Source: Eucalyptus grandis
Taxonomy: Eukaryota; Streptophyta; Magnoliopsida; Myrtales; Myrtaceae
DNA length: 64,000 nt
Direction: 5' to 3'
NCBI RefSeq assembly: GCF_016545825.1
Contig: NC_052613.1
Span: 43,196,112 to 43,260,111 of the forward strand
Shown: piece by piece, positions 1-9,727 of the stretch
How positions within the stretch are numbered: the first letter of the stretch is position 1
Layout: the number at the start of each line of letters is the position of its first letter
The notes under the pieces: model-generated
The model's input: only the letters and a program-made list of their open reading frames with translations
What the model was told of the DNA's origin: nothing
Database searches by the model: none
Program-made: the position numbers and the translations under genes

Positions 1-2980
1 AAATGTAAGTTTGAGAAATGATGTCCTCTCTCTTCTATTTACATGAAATGAAAGATGAGACGTAATAGGTTCAAGCATACGGTTGAAATCAAGCCATCCC
101 ATGACATGCACTCCACCTCGCTCTTGCCCAACTCCTTCACAAGCCGAATCAATATCTTTTCCCCATAATGTGCTGAACAACCAAATGCTGTGGTTTCATT
201 AACGGAACTTCCAGCTTCAACAAGTAAGGAAGGAAGGGATCTTTTCTCTTCTTTGAATTGATTGCTGTCAACAAGGAGAAAATCTAGACATTTGAGGCTA
301 TAGCCTCTAGCCTCCTATTTCAATGACATTAGGGCCTAGAAACCTCACTTCTTGCTCCATGTATGCTCTCCCAAGAAATGATTGCCATCGAGAATTTGGA
401 GGTTTTGATTGTCCATCTAGATTCCATAGGAGCTTGAAGTACATAACTTTGCCCATTGTTGCTAATGGTCATATAGTCAAAGATAGAAGAAAATTCCACG
501 AAGGATGGCATGAAGATAAATCGAAAACCATCAATCATGCATATGTGGCCATGAGTGAGGAATGCCAATTGAAAGAAATGTCAAACTATGCCAAGACGAA
601 AAGGCTGTCATCGACATTCAAATATCACTAGGAATCAGCAAATACAAACTTTGGAGAAGAGTAATTTGGTGTCGTTTCCAATGCTCCCCCCCTCCCCCCT
701 CTTTGAATTCACTTTTGACATATTCTCCCTATTGGCATGAAGCATCAAGATTCAAGAGCCAAACTTGATGGTTAGGTTTAGCAAATCAATACTGGCCAAG
801 CTAGTACGTAGAAATGACCCACATCAAATTTACCTAGCTTCGTGTAAAAAGACGTGTCATCTAGAGCCAATACAGAAAATAATTGACCTAACAAAGCAAG
901 GGACATAGGACTTCATGTCCCCTCTCACTTCAGGTTCACCCAATCATCTCGCAAACCCGGTGAAGGGTAAAGTTGTATCAATTCTAGTTATTTGACTCTT
1001 GAAAGAGTTCATGACTAACACATTCCCTCTTGTTTGTTGCAGGATCACTTGACTGTCAAAAACAAGGATAATAAATCAATGAGAGGCATGACAAACTCTC
1101 CTAAACGAAATGGCATCCTGAGTAATCGCCAAAGCAAATGATAGAAAATCTTTAAGCCTCAACTCACATTTGATTTTGGCCAGACTAATTGATCTACTTG
1201 TACATCTTCTCTTCTACAGGGGCAAACGCGAGATATGCCCAATCAAATTCCTAATCCATGGTTGATCATTCATGTGTCATATCCCTAATTAATAGGGACA
1301 ACCATCGACACCCCTTTGTGAATAACCCTTTGATGTTCAACATTTAACAATACTATTCTCGTGACCCTTAAAGCTACTAAGAAGGTCTTTTTGAGCCAAA
1401 ACCATTCATTTGTTTCGAGAGTACAAACTCCATCACATTTAAAATGCTGCATGACTTTTCCAAATGGATTTTGCATGATGATTTTGTTTGTCTAAATCAC
1501 TGATTCCATTGAGAATTATTAGAATAGATAGCTAAATGAAGAATACAAGATTAATCGAGCATCTTTGGATGAGGCGCGTCGAATGATAAAAGGCAAGCCA
1601 TATCCTACACACAATCCCCCATCTATACACTTGTGAGATGAGTGCAGAAGATTCCATGACTGTAGGGTAAAGAGTTCTCTCACGAATGGTACGATAACCA
1701 AAATAGTGAGAGGCATTCCATCGCTCACCCCATTGAGCCCCATACATTGGTGAAGCTTCTCTCATACCCTCGTCAAGAACCACCCCACATTGGGGCAGAG
1801 CGGAGGCAAAGCAGCATCACAAGGTGAGAAGAGAGATAGAAATTTTCTTGCTCGCACTTGCATCAATCTTCGGGTGTCTTTTTGCCTATGAACACTCGCG
1901 TTAATTTAAGTGCCCTTAGAATGAGGAAGAGCAATTCTTTCTACGCACTTGTATTCATTGTACAACCCAATTGAGTCTGTAATTTCACCATCACATGGAG
2001 GCAAAACAGAAGTTACTTGCATTTAAACAGCATAGCTCAGCGCTAGCTGAAGATGAAGACTCAAGAGTCTAACAACAGTGTCGTGATTGAACTTGCCTAG
2101 GCTAGTTCCTCTAACAACAAGAATGAAAAACAAGGACATAAAAAAGCAGTGTACCTATTAAAAGCAAGGTCAATGCCCATAAAAGAAGAATTGGAATAAA
2201 AAATAAGGGCATGAAAAAGCAGTGTGCCTAGTAAAAGCGAGGCCAATGCCCCGCAGTAAAAAATACAGCAAAAAAAAGTTGTTGTTGTGGTCCACAGAAC
2301 CTCCATCGGCAAGAAAGACTAGTGACAAATGCCAAGCAATCACCAACTCTCACCCTCTTACATGTGAGCCAAGTCTACGTTACATCCCATTGTAAAAGTC
2401 TCTTCAGACTAGGGCACTTCAATTAACGTAGGATTTCATATGTCTATAAACATCGCTCAAAGAAGTACGAGCAAGATTACTCTATCTCTTTTCGCAGGAT
2501 TCTTGACTTGCAAGCCCGGAGATGATCATGCGGTGCTCCATTCATAAGCCTTGACCTTGATGGTCCCCTTCAATGAGCCGCTGGCCAAGACTTCATCACA
2601 GTTTCAACAAAGACCTCTCACATTGGTAAAGTCGTACTGTTTGCGAGAATACTCGGACCCCTGCCGACATGATGACAGTGAGATAGTGTGGTCCTTATAA
2701 ATCCTGCATTAATGGTCAGGATAGCATTTTCCATGAGAGTGAGCGAAAAGTCTCTTCAGATTGAAAGTCCCTCATTTGGCATGCTCAAGACATCTACATT
2801 CTAAATGAAGGTTGTCTTTCAAAATCTTCCCCAGTGGAAATCAAAGGATGCAAAGCTGACAAAATTATCATGCATGAATCTCATTTGAACTCATGAATTT
2901 ACAGCATATACAATCATGTGTGCATATTGTGCAAATAGTAGACATATTCTCAAAGATCAGAGATATTGCCAGGTAAGCAT
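1..2980. other. Decayed internal region of the gypsy element, no recognisable gene
   Basis: No ORF here exceeds about 100 codons and I recognise no protein domain. The most protein-like stretches are on the minus strand: overlapping frames at 1532-1783 (83 codons) and 1519-1743, and a 79-codon frame at 329-568 antisense to a 102-codon plus frame at 323-631. Some Tat-lineage elements are known to carry an antisense ORF between pol and the 3' LTR, so the minus frames could be remnants of one. That is only a possibility; I could not match them to a family. The region belongs to the element because no boundary interrupts it before the polypurine tract. Confidence 0.4.
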
Positions 2981-2989
2981 ATCTTTATC

Positions 2990-3480
2990 TCCATTTGTCT
3001 TAAGGTACCTATCACTTTGTCCAAGTACTCAACCTATTTGAGTTGTCCTTTGAGTCGGATGAATACCGCTATCTAGGTATCCCCATTGTCTTTGAGTGCC
3101 AGCAATCGTTCGAATACTCCCTTTTTCTGACACTCGACATGTTCGAGTTGTCCCCAGAGTATTGATACTTGTAACTGACCAAGTATCTCTTGGAATACCT
3201 ACTGCTGTCTAGGTATCCTCATATCATCAATACCCACCGTTGTAGGTACTTCATTTTCATGACACTCAACCTACCCGAGTTGCTGTTCAAGCATTCCATT
3301 GCTTTGCTTGGCACCGCCATCCAAGTATGCTTTCTAGCACTTGGACCAGCCTGAGTGGTCCCAGATCATATCATTAAATACTTGTGTTCATCCAAGTATT
3401 CCAGTACTTTGTACACTTGCGTCTACCTAGGTATTCCACCCCTTTTAAGTGCCTGCGGCAATCCTGGTAAGTGTCATACC
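2990..3480. repeat. Degenerate tandem repeats, first block of the element's 3' untranslated zone
   Basis: Phrases such as tatctaggtatcc, ctcgacatgttcgagttgtc and ccaagtatctcttggaatacc recur with variation across the block. It looks like an old, strongly diverged tandem array. It leads directly into the sharp array that begins at 3501. The unit length is not clear by eye. Confidence 0.45.
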
Positions 3481-3500
3481 ACATTCAAGTTTATTATACC

Positions 3501-4220
3501 AGGAGGTGAGAGACCTTCACGAATATGCGGGGCACGCCCTCGATATTCCCATTACCAGGAGGTGAGAGACCTTCACGAATATCTCAGGTACGCCCTCGAT
3601 ATTCCCATTACCGGGAGGTGAGAGACCTTCACGAATATCGGGGCACACCCTCGATATTCCCATTACCAGAAGGTGAGAGAGCTTCACGAATATCCCAGGT
3701 ACGTCACCAATATTCCCACTACCAGGAGGTGAGAGACCTTCACGAATATATGAGGCACATCATCGATATTCCAAATTACCAAGAGGTGAGAGACCTTCAC
3801 AAATATCCCAGGTACATCCCCGATATTCCCACTACCAGGAGGTGAGAGACCTTCACCAATATGCGAGACATGTCCTCAATATTCCCAATTACTAGGAGGT
3901 GAGAGACCTTCACAAATATCCCAAGTACACCCTCGATATTCCCAACTACCAGGAGGTGAGAGACCTTCACGAATATCTGAGGCACGTCCTCGATATTCCC
4001 AAATACCAGGAGGTGAGAGACCTTCACGAATATCCTAGATCCATCCCCGATATTCCACTACGGGGAGGTGGAGACCTTCACGAATATGCGAGGTACGCCC
4101 TCGATATTCCCTAATTGCTAGGAGGTGGGAGACCTTCACGAATATCCAAGGTATGTCCTCGATATTCCCAATTATCAAAAGGTGAGGACCTTCATGAATA
4201 TCCCAGTACCCCTTCGATAT
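3501..4220. repeat. 56-57-bp minisatellite, about 13 units
   Basis: Units begin with aggaggtgagagaccttcac. I located unit starts at 3501, 3557, 3613, 3668, 3724, 3781, 3837, 3894, 3951, 4008, 4063, 4120 and about 4177, a period of 55-57 bp. The conserved half is aggaggtgagagacc plus ttcacgaatat; the other half (gtacgccctcgatattccc) varies more. Open frames cross it only because the period is near 57. I see no reason to call it coding. Confidence 0.92.
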
Positions 4221-4229
4221 GAACGCTAG

Positions 4230-4440
4230 GTATCCTTCAAGAGTTCATACTTGTAATTATCCAAGTACTCTTTCGACACCTACAAGCAACCAGGTACTCC
4301 TTCAACGTTTGTGAACATCCAGGCACCCTCTAAGAGTTTGTACTTGCGATCATCCAAGTACCCCTTCGACGTCTGCAAAGGCCCAAATATCCTCCAGGTT
4401 AGTACTTGTGAATATCCAGGTACTCTTTCAATGCTTGTGA
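4230..4440. repeat. Degenerate short tandem repeats linking two arrays
   Basis: Variants of catccaagtacccc, atccaggtactc and atgtccaagcacccc recur at about 50-60 bp. They form a third repeat type, different from the arrays on either side. Confidence 0.5.
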
Positions 4441-4980
4441 ATGTCCAAGCACCCCCCACAAATCGATGCCTTGAGAAATGCATCCTCCCGAGAAAGGTCG
4501 GGTTCTAGAAAGTGTCTTTTGAAGTGACACCCCACAAATCGATGCCCTGAGAAAGGTCGATGCATCCTCCCGAGAAAGGTTGGGCTCCAACTGGTGTCCT
4601 CGATACAAGTCAGACACCCCGTAAATTGATGCCCTGAGAAAGGTCAGCGCATCCTCCCAAGAAAGGTCAGGTTCCAACTGGTGTCTTCGACAGAAGTCAG
4701 ACACCCCACAAATCGATGCCTTGAGAAAGGTCGGCGCATCCTCTTGAGAAAGGTCGGGTTCCAATTGGTGTCTTCGACAGAAGTCAGACACCCCACAAAT
4801 CGATGCCCTGAGAAAGGTCGGTGCATCCTCTCGAAAAAGGTTGGGTTCCTACCGGTGTCTTTGACAGAAGTCAGACACCCCAACAAATACGATGCCTTGA
4901 GAAAGGTCGGCGCATCTCCCAAGAAAGGTTCGGGTACCAAGGTTGGTGTCCTCGATACTGGATCAGGCACCCAAAAATAG
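4440..4980. repeat. 87-bp tandem repeat, about 6 units
   Basis: The motif acaccccacaaatcgatgcc begins at 4527, 4614, 4701, 4788 and 4875, exactly 87 bp apart each time, with partial units at both ends. Each unit holds two copies of a gagaaaggt-containing half. Because 87 is 29 codons, long open frames cross the array on both strands (4399-4791 minus, 4681-4980 plus, 4644-5003 minus). These frames look like a consequence of the period and not evidence for a protein. Confidence 0.93.
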
Positions 4981-5014
4981 GTGCCTTGAGAAAGGTGGCG
5001 CATCTCCTATCACG

Positions 5015-5300
5015 ACGATCGAAGAAAGGTTCGGGTCCGAGACAAACCACTTACTACTCTGATAGGCAATTGAAGAATGGTTCGGGCCCTGGAAAAGCAT
5101 TTTACTATTACGGCGACCGAAGAAAGGTTCGGGTCTGAGACAAATCACTTATTACTCTAATAGGCAACCGAAGAATGGTTCGGGTCTGGAAAGGCAATTT
5201 CCCGTCAAGGCGACCAAAGAAAAGTTCGGGTCCTAGACAAATTATTGATTGTTTTAACAGGCGACCGAAGAATGGTTCGAGTCTTGAAAAAAGCAACCTC
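5015..5300. repeat. About 98-bp dimeric tandem repeat next to the polypurine tract
   Basis: The motif gaagaaaggttcgggt starts at 5021 and 5119, with a diverged copy at 5216, a period of 97-98 bp. Alternating with it is gaagaatggttcgggt, so each unit is a dimer of two ~49-bp halves. It is the fourth distinct array in the 3' zone. Confidence 0.85.
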
Positions 5301-5533
5301 CTCACATCACCAGGTAAGATGACGCCTTGATACTTGCCAAAACTCGGGGTTTACACCACACCCTATTTCACTCACTCCCGGTAAGTAACTACATGTATCT
5401 TCTTATCTGTCTTAGTATTGCTCTTTTTCTGCATAGAATAATAGGTCCCAAATAAAATATAATTTGTTGCGCGCACGGATAAAATTTAGGCATCGGTCCG
5501 TCTTTGAATGCAACCTCTCGCTAGCTCACCTTT

Positions 5534-5547
5534 AAAGAGGGGCGTAG
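5534..5547 (+). other. Polypurine tract (plus-strand primer site)
   Basis: The purine-rich run aaagaggggcgtag sits one base before the TGTTGACG start of the LTR. That is where LTR retrotransposons place the primer for plus-strand DNA synthesis. It supports reading 5549 as the left end of a 3' LTR. Confidence 0.7.
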
Positions 5548-5983
5548 TTGTTGACGCCTCAATTTTAATTAGGTTTATTTTATTAATTAAGTTTTTATTT
5601 ATTATGTCTTTTTCGGAATAATAAACAAATAAAAAAAAAAGCCAGAAAAAAACCCCCTCTTTTTCTTTTCCACCCTCGAATGGGCTAGGGCCCAGCCATT
5701 TTTTCCCCTAAAGCCCGGCCCCTTCTCTTCTTCTTCTTCTTCCTTCTTCCCTCTTCTTCCCCTACGTGCAATTCACATAGTAAGACGACAACGCGCGCGA
5801 AGGACGGCCTACGGCCGAGGGGAGTAGGTCGACGTCGGCCGGAGTTGAGAAGATCTCAAGCGCCATCAATGCCGAGCACGTTTCGCTGGATAAGCTCGGA
5901 TGGGACGCCGGTTCAACCGAGGAGGACCGTTCGGTGCGTGAAGACCGGCGGTCGAAGCTTCGTCAACCGGCCACCCCCTCGCC

Positions 5984-5990
5984 TATAAAT
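5984..5990 (+). promoter_or_regulatory. TATA box of the LTR
   Basis: TATAAAT lies about 435 bp into the LTR in a GC-rich setting, which makes it stand out. It is a plausible U3 promoter element, with transcription starting some 30 bp downstream. Confidence 0.55.
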
Positions 5991-6889
5991 AAGTCACAAG
6001 CTCCGTCGAAGGGCACGAGCGAGCTCTAAGATCTCCCACTAAGAGACTTCGGGGGAGGAATCGAAGAGTGAGCGAGAGAGAAATCGTGTCATGAGCTCGG
6101 CCGACCTCCCACTGAGAGACTTCGGAGGAGGCCGCCGGCGAACGATTTTGAGGAGGTCAGATCTGGCCGGGGGAGGCTCGGATCTAACCAGAGTGAGAGA
6201 GAAGCGAGGTCGGAGGAGGCGAAGGAGTTCTGGATTCGCGAAGAGGGTCGGGCTGAGAAGCAAAGAAGGTGAGATCTAAGCGGAAGGAGCTGAGCGAGAG
6301 AAGAATCGGAGAAGAGAGGGTCAAGATTTGGGCACAAATCTGGAAATCCACCGCGTTAGGTCGCCCCAAGCCAAGCCAAGCCGCAGCCGTCCCGGGTGTC
6401 ATAGCACCAGATCTCTGGCAAAGCCGAGAGACCGCCGTCGCTGCCCTGTCACCTCCACCGTTTGTCACCTCGTCGGCGATTCTTTGCTGCAACAGTAATT
6501 GCAGCCGCCGCTTGTCGCTCCTTCGTCGTCGCACCCACCTCTCTCGAACCCCATCTACCACCGAATCTCAGTCTCAGCAAGTTGGAACCTCCCTCGCCGT
6601 GCCGCAGGTCGCGTCGTTGATCCGATCAAGCGGATGATTGAAGGCTGCTACGTCACCATCGTCGGGCGCCGGGCTGCCGCTCGGTGCCCCCCCCCAAACC
6701 CTTCGATCGGTGCTTTGCGGGTAGACGGAAGGAGAGAGGGTCGCGAAACCGGGTTGGGTGCGTGACCTCGTGCTCTAGGGTTTCGTCGGGCCGGGTCGCG
6801 GTCGGGTCGGATCCGAGTAGAGTTTTATTTGGGAGCCGGGTCGTCGGGCCGGGCCGAATGTCCATGAACGCCCGCCACGACGCCGTTTC

Positions 6890-7290
6890 ATTAAAAAAAA
6901 AAAAAGACAAAAAATCTGAGTCGGTTTTTATTTTAAATAATATTTTAAATAAACAAATAATAAATAAATAATTTATTTTCCAAAATAAACAAAAAAATTT
7001 ATTTTCGAAAAATATTAAAAAATATTTTAATTTCCAAAAAACCAAAAATATCCAAAAATATTTTATTTTCTGAAAAATCAAAAGAATAAAAAATATTCCA
7101 TATTTTCCAAAAAAATGCCAAAAATCCAAAAAAAGCCAAAAATTTATGAAAAAGCCAAAAAAATTCAGAAAAAGCCAAAAAGACTTCTATTTTTCCAAAA
7201 ATACCAACAAAATCCCAAAAAATGCCTTTTATGTCCAAAAATTAGAAAAAGACTCAAAAATATTTTTCCTCCCAAAAATGCGTGGAAAAT
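6890..7290. repeat. A-rich low-complexity zone of the LTR
   Basis: Runs built on (t)ccaaaaa(t) fill the zone after an A-homopolymer at 6893. ORFs here on both strands (for example 6653-7129 minus, rich in F, I and K) are artefacts of composition. Confidence 0.8.
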
Positions 7291-7597
7291 CTCTCGAACA
7301 TCCAAAAACCTTAGGGTTTAAACAAGAATAAGTATCGACAGGGCAATCGTTATTAACTAGTGTAATTAAGTCCCCGATCCTAATTTCTCTAGTTGCGCAG
7401 GAGCGAGTATTTCTCCCGATACTACGTTTCGGTTTCTAATCGACCCACCTCAAACCGATTAGTGGCGACTCCGTTTTAAAATTAATTTGCAGGTTAAAAA
7501 TTTAGACTATTAAAGTCATGAATTGGTGGACTTGGGAGAGTTCGAGCATAATTAATGTCAGCCGAGCAATTAGCCTCTCTTAGGCGCCCATACCCAC

Positions 7598-8099
7598 TTG
7601 CGGGCGCCCAAAAAAAAAGAGGTCGCGACAAATGTCAGCCATGGAGGTCACGCTTCATGGCGACCACAACCTCCATTGCCAAGGGAGAGAGGGAAAACGG
7701 TAGAGATGTGCAGCGCAGGAGACCGATCGGTGAGGGTGACAGTGCGTTGGCTTATGGAGCTGCGAAGGTGGGGGCTCCTCATCTTACTGTGGTTGTTGGG
7801 TTTGGACTTGCAGAGTAAGTAATGAAGAACAATAAAGATCAAAGGAGAGAGAAAGAAGTGAAAAAAGAAAAGAATCAGACCGAAGAGAATAGGAATTATG
7901 CCCGTGAAGGCATGGATATATAAGATGACATTCACAAATATACGTATACATTCCTTCTTATCTTTTGGAAGCAATTTATTTCAAGAATATATGTGTATTT
8001 GTAATCATCGAAATAAAATATTTTGTCTTTCCTTTAAATGGCAGGGCACTCGTATCTTGGTGAAGACGTTACATTCAACACACAAGCCTAAAAATATTG
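7598..8099 (+). other. Possible spliced exon pair conserved in all three units
   Basis: A GC-rich block (7631-7817) ends CTTGCAGA followed by GTAAGTAATG. About 225 bp later comes a TTTAAATGGCAG acceptor and a second open block starting gcactcgtatcttgg. The same arrangement occurs in unit 2 (14093-14190, 14416 on) and unit 3 (16382-16567, 16804 on). Frames with 60-85 codons exist, but different copies disagree on which frame stays open after splicing. It could be a small gene, its decayed copies, or the 5' exon of a non-coding transcript. I do not recognise a product. Confidence 0.3.
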
Positions 8100-9168
8100 G
8101 GAAATCTCCACATGTGATACAATGCGATCTATGTATAATGCATCCTTTGAATTGTTTTCCCAACAATATCAACAACTAAGAACCTTTAAAAGATCTATAA
8201 TTGATTGTAGTTTTAATGAATTCATTTCTTTTAGTTATATCTTTACTATGTCTCCATACAATATAGTTCATGCATTTTCACTGCGCAACTTTTATTTAAT
8301 GTGGGGAATCTATTATGAAATTTTCATTTATTTTTACACCACAGCCACGTGAATTTTTTTTTTTTTAAATTAAAAATATGACAACTTTAGAACATTAACA
8401 ATACTAAACATGCATTAAAAACCATGCCTATTTAAAGGGAAAAAATCTCCCTTAATGATCATTATATGGACTGTTATCTTTGCTTGATTACATTGAATAA
8501 TCAGTCCTTGACAAAGAAAGTTGTTGCAATTGCAATTGCATTATACAATAACCCATTCAAAATATTTCCCAGTATATTGACGTTCTTGCCAAGTCCAAAT
8601 GCATCAAAATTCCATATACCATTAAAGAAGAAGGGATATGATCTTCAAATCAAGAACATAGCGCGATAGGAGCAAGATGTATAGGCAACTTTAAAAAGAT
8701 ATTCTTCTTTTAGCTACTTAACTGCCCCTTTCAAAGACTACTCTCTCGTAAAAAGATATATGAGCTATATCAAACAAATAGCATCTAATAATTTTGAATG
8801 TCAAAATGCGAAAGGCTCAAACCCAAGAATTGGTCTTGCAAGTTAATTTTTTTCTTTGTTGAATACTCTAGCCTCTCTTGTAGAGAAGAGAGACACCAAT
8901 TTCTTATAAAATGGGACAGAAAAAAAAAACCACGGAAATAAGAAAGCAAGAGAAGGAGACAAAAATAATAAATAATCTTAAATTAGGAGTGGACCCCAAT
9001 TTTTTCCTCAGACTTGTTGTGCAAATGGAAAGTACAGATTATGGCATTAATGTCTGTCTGATTATATTTCCTTCCTCATTATTCCAAAATCTTTAATTGC
9101 TAAAAAATCTCAAAATCATTATTATGAAGACACAAATATCACTTTCCTAATTTATGCTTCGCGGGTGC

Positions 9169-9176
9169 TATAAATA
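9169..9176 (+). promoter_or_regulatory. TATA box of the DEFL gene
   Basis: TATAAATA lies 90 bp upstream of the DEFL start codon, a normal plant spacing. At the matching place in the broken copy (about 15494) the sequence is ccataaataa, so the TATA core has lost its first base. Confidence 0.6.
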
Positions 9177-9258
9177 ACTTAGAAATTATAAACAAAGATG
9201 CACTGGTAGCTGCATAGAACTATTGAATCAAGTCATTTTGCGATCAAAAACAATTCAA

Positions 9259-9598
9259 ATGGCTAGACTCCTCCAAGCATATTGCCTCGTCCTCCTCTTT
9301 GTGCTCACAGGTTATATTCTTCCCTTTCAGAGGATAGAGAAATCCATGTTACATCTAATTTCTCATTAGGCATGAATGTGGTACCAAAATTATTTACTTT
9401 TTTGTTCAAAAAGCGGGATTGATGGTGAAGACAACTGGGGCAAAGGTTTGCACGGAAGGCCTAGGAACATGTGCTGGAGGCAATGATTGCGAGCAAAGTT
9501 GCTTTGAAAGGCATGGTCCGGGGTCTCAAGGCACCTGCGACCGCACCATCAGTCCTCCGTTATGTTCTTGCATCTTTATGTGCCCTCTTAGCACTTAA
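9259..9598 (+). CDS. Defensin-like (DEFL) secreted cysteine-rich peptide, two exons, intact
   Basis: Exon 1 (9259-9310) encodes 17 residues of a hydrophobic signal peptide beginning MARLLQAYC. The intron is 9311-9413 (GT...AG, phase 1). Exon 2 (9414-9598) ends in TAA. The product is 78 residues. The mature part has eight cysteines at 30, 37, 43, 47, 59, 68, 70 and 74, spaced C-x6-C-x5-C-x3-C-x11-C-x8-C-x-C-x3-C. It includes the GxC (57-59) and CxC (68-70) signatures of the cysteine-stabilised alpha-beta fold. A signal exon plus a cysteine-rich exon is the usual DEFL gene plan. Such peptides are secreted and act in defence or in reproductive signalling; the target here is unknown. A TATA box lies 90 bp upstream and AATAAAA follows the stop. 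The neighbouring unit holds a broken paralogue. Confidence 0.88.
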
Positions 9599-9720
9599 TC
9601 GCAAGGGTAGACAAGTACTTGCCATGGATGTCGAGGTTGTGATAGCAACATCTCCACAACTGCTTATCACAGCTTGCAAGAGGGTTATTTCGTAGTTTTT
9701 TGAAGCCCTATGCAATTAGC

Positions 9721-9727
9721 AATAAAA
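9721..9727 (+). terminator. Polyadenylation signal of the DEFL gene
   Basis: AATAAAA occurs 122 bp after the stop codon, a suitable place for a plant near-upstream poly(A) element. Confidence 0.5.

Larger units (their letters stand above)
1..7630 (+). mobile_element. 3' portion of a large Ty3/gypsy LTR retrotransposon, probably Tat/Ogre type
   Basis: This stretch reads as the 3' end of an LTR retrotransposon on the plus strand. It consists of a decayed internal region, a 2.3-kb zone of several unrelated tandem arrays, a polypurine tract and one long LTR starting TG and ending CA. The right edge is firm: sequence from 7631 is homologous to 10741 and 16382, while sequence up to 7630 is not. 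Long LTRs and tandem repeats between the coding region and the 3' LTR are known for the Tat/Ogre lineage, and that is the basis of the lineage call. No reverse transcriptase or integrase lies in the window to confirm it. The 5' end and the left target duplication are off-window. Confidence 0.7.
5549..7630 (+). mobile_element. 3' LTR of the Tat/Ogre-like element, 2082 bp
   Basis: It begins TGTTGACGCC after the polypurine tract and ends GGTCGCGACA. The next base, 7631, opens sequence that recurs at 10741 and 16382, so the end is set by loss of homology. The probable target duplication is AATGT (7631-7635); its partner is off-window. Inside are a GC-rich block (5780-6880), a TATA box, a very A-rich zone and, near the end, paired GGCGCCC motifs that could form a hairpin (7582-7609). 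TGGCGACTCCG at 7463 resembles a tRNA-Arg primer-binding site but lies inside these boundaries. Confidence 0.75.

Noticed and set aside
3501..4220. CRISPR-like look of evenly spaced conserved blocks
   Set aside because: Units are contiguous and the 'spacers' are diverged copies of each other. The setting is a plant retrotransposon. It is a minisatellite.
6039..6765. Several overlapping ORFs (up to 125 codons)
   Set aside because: They lie in the GC-rich part of the 3' LTR. None has a recognisable domain, and start sites are arbitrary.
6653..7129. 158-codon minus ORF rich in F, I and K
   Set aside because: It is the translation of an A-rich low-complexity tract of the LTR.
7463..7473. TGGCGACTCCG as the primer-binding site of a 5' LTR ending at 7462
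   Set aside because: Host paralogy resumes only at 7631 and 7630 ends in CA, and a polypurine tract precedes 5549, which fits a 3' LTR. The match is limited to 11 bases.
9471..9695. 74-codon ORF overlapping the DEFL gene
   Set aside because: It is another frame of DEFL exon 2 and has no cysteine pattern. The spliced frame explains the sequence.
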